From positions 1 to 64,000 of the forward strand of contig JAKLKQ010000021.1 of the NCBI GenBank assembly GCA_023150555.1: DNA of 64,000 nucleotides. The letters run 5' to 3'. The position numbers and the translations under genes were made by a program. Below the pieces are notes generated by a model. The model was not told the DNA's origin, searched no databases, and saw nothing but the letters and a program-made list of their open reading frames with translations. Positions 7,491 through 14,091 of the stretch are shown in pieces; the first letter of the stretch is position 1, and each line of letters begins with the position of its first letter. This DNA comes from Planctomycetota bacterium (GTDB lineage: Bacteria; Planctomycetota; SZUA-567; H5-PLA8).

Positions 7491-7958
7491 TCATTCGTCC
7501 GGCTCCCGGTCATCCGCCCGCTCGACAAGCGTGTCCGGCTCAGACTTCGGCACGACCAGCCCGGCGTTTCGCTGCGGATCCCTGTTGGCGACCACCATGT
7601 ACAAGGCGACGATCCAGAAGAAGCAGCCGATCAACGGACCCAGGAGAAATTCCGGCGGCACGCTCACGCAAAGCGAGACGAGGCCCGCCGTCACCAGCAC
7701 GATCAGCATCAGCGTACGGAGCGAGAATCGGGCGAAGAAGAAGACGATCGAGACCAGCCACAGCAGCAGGCACAGGGCCAAGGCCAGGAAACTCGCGGCC
7801 ACGAGCAGAACCGCGGGGTGAAAGATGATCGTCGCGACGATGCCCACCGGAATCCCGGCCAGGGCCAGCACCATGCCGGTGCGCGTGGCGTACCAGAACC
7901 ACATCGCGCCCATCGAGACGTGCGCGGGGCGGATCGCCTCGAGGTCGGCGTCCGTCAT
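7491..7958 (-). CDS. RPPHVSM/YSLRTLM small membrane protein, paralogue 3
   Basis: The 155-residue protein starts MTDADLEAIRPAHVSMGAMW, continues FWYATRTGMVLALAGI (very like paralogue 1), and has ARFSLRTLMLIVLVTAGLVS, the copy closest to the F-S-L-R-T-L motif seen in many planctomycete small membrane proteins as I recall them. Four hydrophobic segments are visible. The tail after ANRDPQR is charged and acidic. Its start overlaps the stop of paralogue 2 by 4 nt. Function unknown; the conserved cytoplasmic head suggests a binding surface rather than an active site. Confidence 0.75.
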   Translation of the reverse strand: MTDADLEAIRPAHVSMGAMWFWYATRTGMVLALAGIPVGIVATIIFHPAVLLVAASFLALALCLLLWLVSIVFFFARFSLRTLMLIVLVTAGLVSLCVSVPPEFLLGPLIGCFFWIVALYMVVANRDPQRNAGLVVPKSEPDTLVERADDREPDE

Positions 7959-8407
7959 GCGTCGGGCCTTTCCGGACCGGGGGGCGCCTTCGGAGGCAGG
8001 CCCCAGCGCTTGGCATGCCGCGCCGGGTCATGATCTACTACGAGCATCGCCACCGCGAACCCCCAGACACACAGGAGGCCGATCGGCAAGACCCGCGCAT
8101 CTTCGTGCGCCATCGCACCAGCGGCGATCTGCGCTCCAGTGACCAGCATGCCCGCCAGAAGCGTGCGCAAGGAGTAGCGCGTAAATGCGAATGCCAGCAC
8201 TCCGATCCACCCTGCCACGGCCAGCGCGAGCGCCGCGCCGGGGATGGCAAGCGTGACCCAGGGACTCCGCTGCCACCAGCACATCACCACCACCAAGACG
8301 AAAATCGTGGCGCAGGTCCGGACCAGTCGGCGCGCGGCCAGCCACACCTTCATCGCGCGCATCGAAACGTGCGGCGGGCGGATCACCTCGAGGTCCTCGT
8401 CCGTCAT
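7955..8407 (-). CDS. RPPHVSM/YSLRTLM small membrane protein, paralogue 2
   Basis: A 150-residue member. The ATG at 8407 gives MTDEDLEVIRPPHVSMRAMK and overlaps the stop of paralogue 1 by 4 nt (ATGA). An upstream extension to 8530 is out of register with the other copies and is rejected. It has TRYSLRTLLAGMLVTG in mid-protein and a short tail ending PPKAPPGPERPDA. The tail matches paralogue 5, placing this gene at the same position in block one as paralogue 5 in block two. It is the most diverged copy in the third and fourth membrane segments. Confidence 0.75.
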   Translation of the reverse strand: MTDEDLEVIRPPHVSMRAMKVWLAARRLVRTCATIFVLVVVMCWWQRSPWVTLAIPGAALALAVAGWIGVLAFAFTRYSLRTLLAGMLVTGAQIAAGAMAHEDARVLPIGLLCVWGFAVAMLVVDHDPARHAKRWGLPPKAPPGPERPDA

Positions 8408-8883
8408 GCCAGCGGCTCCGTGTCGGAAGGCGCCTTCGCGGCGCTGTGAATCCCGAAGCGCGGCGCGACGACCAGCGTGTTCGGCGCCGGGTCCTGCTTC
8501 GCGATCAGCACCCACAGCACGAACCACCACCCGATACCGGCCAGGACCGGAACCAGGATCAGGTCTTCCGGCAACACGGTGCCCAATGCAAAGAGACTCG
8601 CCGTCGCCAGCACGATCAGCATCATGGTGCGAAGCGAATACTGCGCGAAGCAGGCCACCATGACAAACACATAGCCCGCCAGGCCCAGCACCAAACCCGC
8701 CAGCGAGAGTACGAGCAGGTATTCAAACGGGGCCAGGAAAGGACAGACCACCGTGCCGGCCATTATTCCGGCCAGCGAGAGCACCAGGCCGCTGCGCACG
8801 GCGTACCAGAACCACATCGCCGCCATCGAGACGTGCGCGGGCCGGATCGCGGCCAGTTCCTCGTCGCTCATGAGCAGCGCCAT
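8404..8883 (-). CDS. RPPHVSM/YSLRTLM small membrane protein, paralogue 1 (first gene of array)
   Basis: First gene of the array. The ATG at 8883 has GGAGG about 10 nt upstream and gives MALLMSDEELAAIRPAHVSM. The next ATG (8871, MSDEEL) aligns better with the other copies but lacks a Shine-Dalgarno, so either may be used. The 159-residue protein carries AAMWFWYAVRSGLVLSLAGI, CFAQYSLRTMMLIVLATASL and GIGWWFVLWVLIAKQDP. About four membrane segments are predicted. Transcription probably starts in the 850-bp region upstream. Confidence 0.75.
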   Translation of the reverse strand: MALLMSDEELAAIRPAHVSMAAMWFWYAVRSGLVLSLAGIMAGTVVCPFLAPFEYLLVLSLAGLVLGLAGYVFVMVACFAQYSLRTMMLIVLATASLFALGTVLPEDLILVPVLAGIGWWFVLWVLIAKQDPAPNTLVVAPRFGIHSAAKAPSDTEPLA

Positions 8884-8969
8884 CGTTTGCCCCGCCTCCG
8901 GACCACCTCCACTATTCCTCATAGGATACCACACCTTTAGAGCCATTGCGGAATGCGGATTGAACGGCC

Positions 8970-8998
8970 TTCACCACGGAGGCACGGAGGGCACGGAG
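8970..8998. repeat. CACGGAGG-type intergenic repeat, copy 1
   Basis: TTCACCACGGAGGCACGGAG begins at 8970 and continues with GGCACGGAG. Related copies lie at 16338-16366 and 43468-43506, with a remnant near 49363 (GACACAGAGGACGCGGA). All are between genes. I know this kind of repeat from many PVC-group genomes; its role is unknown. Confidence 0.6.
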
Positions 8999-9368
8999 AA
9001 CGGATTATGGGTTTTGGGTTTTGAAGCTTGTTTGGAACTTGGTTCTTGCCACTTGCTGTTCGTCGTTTGCCGCGGTGTAACACTTCGCGCGCCGCGGACC
9101 GTTTTCCTTTTGCTGTTTTTCAGTTTTTCTGGTTCTTGCCGTTTTCAATTTGCCGTATTCCGTTCTCGCCCCTTACCCCTGACCCCTCGCCCCTTTCAAT
9201 ACGCAAAGCGTATTATGCACGTCGCGCAACGTAACACATTCACGATGTGCAAAACCGTCATAAGTCCAATGATTCCGTGGCGCGCAGTTTGATGCACCTT
9301 GTTAGAAGCGCGATTGAATCGAGACAAATCGCTATGTGCACTCCAGCACCTCGTGCTGCACCTTGCGG

Positions 9369-9407
9369 CTCGCGAAATCTCGCGAGTACGTCACGAAATT
9401 TCGCGAG
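9369..9407. promoter_or_regulatory. Two phased palindromic operator-like sites
   Basis: CTCGCGAAATCTCGCGAG (9369-9386) is a perfect inverted repeat with a 4-nt spacer. GTCACGAAATTTCGCGAG (9390-9407) is a second copy with three mismatches, 21 bp away start to start, that is two helical turns. Such phasing suits cooperative binding of a dimeric regulator. They lie 330 bp upstream of exbB and 490 bp upstream of the divergent array. The half-site ATTTCGCGAG also occurs at 45932-45941 before the sigma-factor gene. Confidence 0.4.
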
Positions 9408-9737
9408 GGCTAAACGCCGGCGCCGGGTCCCCTTCTCGTTGCCGAATCCATCGGTCCATTTGCCTTCTGTGTCGTCGCTGTGTCGCGAATTTGCAGTGAC
9501 CGCACGCCGCGCGGCCGGTACATAACCCCGCACAGGACGCCTCGCCCTCCCCCTCCCGCCCGCCGGCCCAGCCGCCGCGCCGGGCGCGTTCGGCCGTGCC
9601 TCGATATGACTAGTCTCCGCATCACAAAAGGACTCACAAGCCTGGAATCCTACTGTATTTAGCTGCCTGCGGTGTACACTGCTTCAGACCGCGATCCGGC
9701 GCGGTTCCGCAATCATTTCTCGGTTCAGGAGCGCGGC

Positions 9738-10469
9738 GTGAACCAACTCATCGACTACTTCATCAAGGGCGGGGCGCTGATGTGGCCGATCCTGCTCTGC
9801 TCGATCGTCTCGTGGGCCATCATCATCGAGCGCGCGCTGCGCCTGAGCCGCAGCCGCCTGATCGACGACGACCTGGTCCATAAGGTCCGGGCCGCGCTGG
9901 CCGAGGGCGACCTCAGCGAAGCGCAGCGGCAAGCCCAAGCCAAGCCTGTACTTGTGGGATCGGTCCTGAACAAGGGCATCGACGAGTTCCGCTATACCGA
10001 GGCCGACTTCGAGACCGCGCTGCAGGGCGCCGCCGAGCGCCAGCTGCAGGTGCTCTGGAACAACATGGGCGCGCTGAACACGATCGCCCGCGTGGCCACG
10101 CTGCTGGGGCTGCTGGGCACGGTCGTCGGTATGGTGATCGGCTTCGAAGAGCTTACCAAGGAAGGTGTTGCGAAGGAGCAGCTGGCCAACGCCATCGGCG
10201 TGGCGCTGATCACCACCGTCGGCGGCCTGTGCGTGGCGATCCCCGCCATCATCGGCGAGTCGGCGCTCAAATCCAAGATCCGCAAGCTGATGATCGACTT
10301 CGAAGAACTGCTGCTCGAATGCGTCAAGGCCGCGCGCATCGGCAACGTCGCGAAGGAGGGCGCTAAGGCTCCCGAGCACAGCAAGTCCCCCGAGCAGAAG
10401 AAGTTAGCCGACCAGGCGGAATCGGTGAACGTACACGAAGCTCAGGCTGCGCGGGGGGCCGGCGCATGA
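9738..10469 (+). CDS. exbB: ExbB/TolQ/MotA-family proton channel protein
   Basis: ExbB-type proteins form the inner-membrane pentamer that, with ExbD, converts proton flow into force on a TonB- or TolA-like partner. The sequence has the N-terminal membrane segment (MWPILLCSIVSWAIIIERAL), a long cytoplasmic loop and the typical MotA/TolQ/ExbB region IARVATLLGLLGTVVGMVIGF followed by IGVALITTVGGLCVAIPAII. The start chosen is GTG 9738, with AGGAG 6 nt upstream; an upstream GTG at 9672 has no such signal. The charged C-terminal tail is rich in Lys, Glu and Ala. It overlaps exbD by 4 nt. Confidence 0.9.
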   Translation: MNQLIDYFIKGGALMWPILLCSIVSWAIIIERALRLSRSRLIDDDLVHKVRAALAEGDLSEAQRQAQAKPVLVGSVLNKGIDEFRYTEADFETALQGAAERQLQVLWNNMGALNTIARVATLLGLLGTVVGMVIGFEELTKEGVAKEQLANAIGVALITTVGGLCVAIPAIIGESALKSKIRKLMIDFEELLLECVKAARIGNVAKEGAKAPEHSKSPEQKKLADQAESVNVHEAQAARGAGA

Positions 10470-10939
10470 AGCTGCGCGTCCCGCTGTCCCCGTCCGACGA
10501 CATCGACATGACCCCCATGATCGACATCGTCTTCCAGCTCATCATCTTCTTCATGATCGCGAGTTCCTTCGTCGAGGAGGCCAAGGTCTACAAGGTCACG
10601 GTGCCCAAGGCCGAGGCGCCCATGACGATCTCGACCGAAGAGGCGCTCAAGATCGCCGTCACCGCCGACGGCGACGTGGCCCCCGCCGACGCCACGGACA
10701 AGGCTCAGAAGTACAGCAACCTCAAGGACTTGGTCGATGAGCTGAAGCTCTACAAGGAAGCCCGCGAGAAGGCCGGCAAGGAGCCGCTCGTCGTGATCAG
10801 GGGCGACCAGGACGCCCGCCACAAACGCATCGTCGAAGTCTGGAACGCGATCCGCAGCAGCGGCATCCGCCAGGTCAGCTTCCAGGTCGAACCCGGCAAG
10901 CCGGAAGACTCCGGCAAGGCCGCCAAGGCCAAGGAGTAG
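10466..10939 (+). CDS. exbD: ExbD/TolR-family proton channel protein
   Basis: The 157-residue protein has a short cytoplasmic head, then DIDMTPMIDIVFQLIIFFMI with the membrane Asp (D20 in PMIDIVFQ) that carries protons in ExbD/TolR/MotB-type channels, then a periplasmic domain (VTADGDVAP, VVIRGDQDARHKRIVEVWNA, the usual ExbD fold). The end is Lys/Ala-rich. Its ATG overlaps the exbB stop by 4 nt, and the large TonB-like gene starts 5 nt after its stop, so the three are one operon and probably one complex. Confidence 0.9.
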   Translation: MKLRVPLSPSDDIDMTPMIDIVFQLIIFFMIASSFVEEAKVYKVTVPKAEAPMTISTEEALKIAVTADGDVAPADATDKAQKYSNLKDLVDELKLYKEAREKAGKEPLVVIRGDQDARHKRIVEVWNAIRSSGIRQVSFQVEPGKPEDSGKAAKAKE

Positions 10940-10943
10940 CTTC

Positions 10944-13900
10944 ATGAGCGAAGCCGTGCTGGAACTCGCGCCGCTGCCCCGGAAGCGTAACCCCGTCGTC
11001 AGCGACAAGTTGCGGCTCTTCATCATCGTCTCGCTGCTGCTGCATTTCGGCGTCGCGGTGATCTATGGGCTGCCCGCCTACATGGCCAAGGTGGTGCAGG
11101 AGGAACTCGAGGAGGAGCACAAGGAACTCGAGAAGCTGCGCGAGGAAGTTGCCGAGAAGAAGGCTGAAGAGGTGAAGAAGGAGATCGCGAAGGAGGAGGT
11201 CAAGAAGGACATCGAGGAGCAGCTCAAGGAGGACTTCGAGCAGATCGTCCAGGACGAGAAGACCGAAGAGCAGAAGATGGAACTGTGGGACATGGTCCTT
11301 CAGGGCGTCACCGCCGAACTCGAACAGTACGCCAACGACCTGATGGACAGCAGCGCCACCAGCGAAGACCTCGCCGCCGACCGCAGCGCGCTCAACCAGG
11401 CCATGGTCGACGAACTCCTTAACCAGTTGAAGAATATGAAGAAGGAAGAACTCAAGCAGGGCTTCATCGCCGCCGTCGAAGAGAAGGTCGCCGGCAAGGT
11501 GGCCGACCATTTCAAGACCCAGATCGAACGCCGCATCGGCACGCCCCTCCAGCGCGAAGGCGCCAAGATCGCTCGCGACGAGCAGACCTTCACGCAGCGC
11601 CAGAAGGCCGCCATCAACCAGCAGTTAGACGCCGCCAAGAAGCAGGCCGCCGCCGCCGAGAAGGATCTCGCCGCGACCAAAGCCAAGATCGAGCAGAGCG
11701 AAGCCGCCGCCGCGAAGGAGAAGGACCCCAAGGCCGCCGAAGCCAAGACCGCTCAAAACACCAAGGCCCAGGCCCCCGTCGCCGACCGCGCAGGCAAGGA
11801 ACTCGAGCAAGCGCAGAAGCACGTCGACGAGGCCGGGAAACTCGCGCAAGTCTTTGCCGGCGATGTGGATAAGAAAGTCACGGAACCCACCGGCCAGGCC
11901 GCCAAGGAGGCTCAGGAAAAGGCCGAGAAGGCCGAGTCCGCCGCCGCCGAAGGCAAGGCCACGGAAGCTAAGCAGCAGGCCGACGAGGGGCAGAAGAAGG
12001 CCCAGGACCTCGCCAAGGCCATCGACGAGGCCAAGGCCGCTGCCAACAGCGGCGAGATCGACCCGGAGAAACTCGCCAAGGCGATGATGAAGGACGTTAC
12101 CGACAAGCAGGTTAAAGGCATGCTGGACAAGAGCTTCGAAGAAAACTTCAAGGAGAACACGCTCCCGCGCCTGGGCGAGAAGGTCGAGGAGGCCTTCAAG
12201 AAGGCGCTCGACAGCGCCAACATCGAGGACCAGAAGCTCGTCGAGGAAGTCGGCCAGGAAGTCCGCAAGATGCTCGGCGACAAGGTCCCCGAGAAGGCCG
12301 ACGCCGCCAAGGCCGGCACCGAGTCGCTCGAGAAGGGCGAGAAGCTCGCCGAGGCCTCCGAAGCCACCGACGCACAGAAGTCCAGCCAGCGAGGCAAGGA
12401 AGTCGCCTCCAAGCTCAGCAATGCCGCTAAGGATTTGACGGACAAAGAGATATCCGCCATGACCAAGGACGGCAAAGGCGACGCGAGCCTGCTCAGCGAC
12501 CTGCCCGCCGGCGACGAGCAGGAGGGCGAGAAGAAGGAAGACCTTCTCAGCCGCGTCGAGAACCTCTCCAAGAACATGAAGGACGGCCGCATGGCCTTCA
12601 TGGACGCCGCCGGCGCCAGCGAGAAGCAGGCCCAGCTGCGCCAGAAAGCCCTGGACCGCCGCAACGAAGCGACCCGCAACATGCGCAGCAAGCTCTTGTT
12701 CAACAAGGAGATGTACGAACAGTTCACCGCCGAGATCCACGACCGCGACCGCGGCGCGGCGCGCGGCGAGGCCTGGGAGTTAAAGGGCGCCGAGGGCGAG
12801 ACCGCCGCCGGCAGGGACGACGAGACCGCCGCCATGGCGACCGTGCTGGTGATGCCGCCCGAGCCCGAGGGCGAGGTCAAGGGCGAGGCCGCGGAGAACA
12901 AGCCCTACGAGCCCGAGTTCAAGACCAAGAAGTTCACCATCGCACGCTACATGCAGGAAAAGCCCGTCATCGACGGGAAACTTGAGGAGTGGAAAGACGT
13001 CGAGGCCATGAAGCTGCACCACAGCTGGGCCGACAAGTCCCGCCCCGGCCTGAAGATAGCAGAGCCGCAGTGCGTGAAGTTCGCCTGGGACAACGGCGGC
13101 CTGTACCTCTGCTACGACATCGTCGACGCCGACAACGACATCAAGTACGTCGAGACCCACCGCTTCTGGGAGGGCGACGGCGTCGAGATCTACCTCGATA
13201 CGCTCAACACCAAGGACCGCAAGCGCGGCAGCGACTGGACACAGCAGTTCTGGGCTTGGCCCTTCGGCGAGGCCGCCAATCCCGGGCACATCGGCGGCGA
13301 GGTCGTTTCCCAGAAAGGCGGCGGCCACAACTACTTGCCGTGCGGGCCCGGCAAATTCCAGCGCGCCGCGCAGAAGACCAAAGACGGCTGGAGCATGGAG
13401 ATCTACCTGCCCAAGGACGCCATCCGAAAGCCTGACCTGCGCGCCGGGCGCATCATCGGCTTCGACACCTGCGTCATGACCGGCAGCCCGCTGGACTACT
13501 TCTGGTGCGGCAGCAACGAGTTACGGCCCAGCGAACATCCCGACAGCTGGGGCGACGTACTCCTGTCCGGCAGCGACGGCAAACTGGAATCCCCCGAGCA
13601 GTTCAAGGCCGAGCGCAAGGATGGCGAGACCGCCAAGCCCGCCCGCGCCGTCGTCGTCGGCAAGCCGCTCAAGATCAGCGTCGCCGACGCCGACATGAAC
13701 CTCGACCCGAAGAAGAAGGACAAGGTCAGCGTCACCGTCAAGTCGGCCATGGGCGACAACGAACTCGTGGTCCTCGAGGAGACCGAGGCCGGCAGCGGGC
13801 TCTTCGAAGGCGCGCTGGCCACGGCCTTTGCTCTTGGCGAGCCGACTCCCGAGGTGCTCAACCTCTACGAGGGCGAGACCGTGACGCTGGTCTACACCGA

Positions 13901-13988
13901 CCAGGGCCGCGCCAACGGCGCTCGCGACGTCGAGGTGAAGCTCGAGCTGGTCAGCGCCCTCGGCGCGGTGGAAGTCAGCGGGCAGTAG
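10944..13988 (+). CDS. TonB-like anchor, long coiled coil and CBM9-like domain in one protein
   Basis: The 1014-residue protein has a short cytoplasmic head and one N-terminal membrane anchor at about 25-45 (FIIVSLLLHFGVAVIYGLPA, with the S-x-x-LH pattern of TonB-type anchors). Then come about 600 residues of Glu/Lys/Ala-rich coiled coil from residue 50. A carbohydrate-binding CBM9/DOMON-like beta-sandwich follows at about 662-872 (KPVIDGKLEEWKD, FWEGDGVEIYLDT, WSMEIYLPKDAI). A last beta domain spans about 905-1010 (GLFEGALATAFALG, LYEGETVTLVYTDQG). No classical TonB C-terminal domain is seen. Its place after exbB-exbD suggests it is the energised partner; the coiled coil could span the periplasm and present the CBM9 domain. 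Confidence 0.75.
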   Translation: MSEAVLELAPLPRKRNPVVSDKLRLFIIVSLLLHFGVAVIYGLPAYMAKVVQEELEEEHKELEKLREEVAEKKAEEVKKEIAKEEVKKDIEEQLKEDFEQIVQDEKTEEQKMELWDMVLQGVTAELEQYANDLMDSSATSEDLAADRSALNQAMVDELLNQLKNMKKEELKQGFIAAVEEKVAGKVADHFKTQIERRIGTPLQREGAKIARDEQTFTQRQKAAINQQLDAAKKQAAAAEKDLAATKAKIEQSEAAAAKEKDPKAAEAKTAQNTKAQAPVADRAGKELEQAQKHVDEAGKLAQVFAGDVDKKVTEPTGQAAKEAQEKAEKAESAAAEGKATEAKQQADEGQKKAQDLAKAIDEAKAAANSGEIDPEKLAKAMMKDVTDKQVKGMLDKSFEENFKENTLPRLGEKVEEAFKKALDSANIEDQKLVEEVGQEVRKMLGDKVPEKADAAKAGTESLEKGEKLAEASEATDAQKSSQRGKEVASKLSNAAKDLTDKEISAMTKDGKGDASLLSDLPAGDEQEGEKKEDLLSRVENLSKNMKDGRMAFMDAAGASEKQAQLRQKALDRRNEATRNMRSKLLFNKEMYEQFTAEIHDRDRGAARGEAWELKGAEGETAAGRDDETAAMATVLVMPPEPEGEVKGEAAENKPYEPEFKTKKFTIARYMQEKPVIDGKLEEWKDVEAMKLHHSWADKSRPGLKIAEPQCVKFAWDNGGLYLCYDIVDADNDIKYVETHRFWEGDGVEIYLDTLNTKDRKRGSDWTQQFWAWPFGEAANPGHIGGEVVSQKGGGHNYLPCGPGKFQRAAQKTKDGWSMEIYLPKDAIRKPDLRAGRIIGFDTCVMTGSPLDYFWCGSNELRPSEHPDSWGDVLLSGSDGKLESPEQFKAERKDGETAKPARAVVVGKPLKISVADADMNLDPKKKDKVSVTVKSAMGDNELVVLEETEAGSGLFEGALATAFALGEPTPEVLNLYEGETVTLVYTDQGRANGARDVEVKLELVSALGAVEVSGQ

Positions 13989-14091
13989 GCCCCTACCCCT
14001 TCCTGCAACCTTTTTCGGGGAACGGCTTTCGCTTCTAGCGCCGCGAAAGCGCGGTATCCTGTTCCCTTCCGACCGGAACAGGAATCGCGCC

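Larger units (their letters stand above)
8884..9737. other. Long non-coding region between divergent membrane-array and exbB operons
   Basis: About 850 bp without a credible gene; open frames here are low-complexity. The left part holds a CACGGAGG-type repeat (8970-8998) and T-rich sequence. The middle (9220-9420) is AT-richer with several inverted repeats, including two related 18-bp palindromic units (9369-9407). The right part is C-rich, leading to exbB. It should contain the promoters of both divergent operons, though no consensus -35/-10 pair was clear. Confidence 0.5.
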
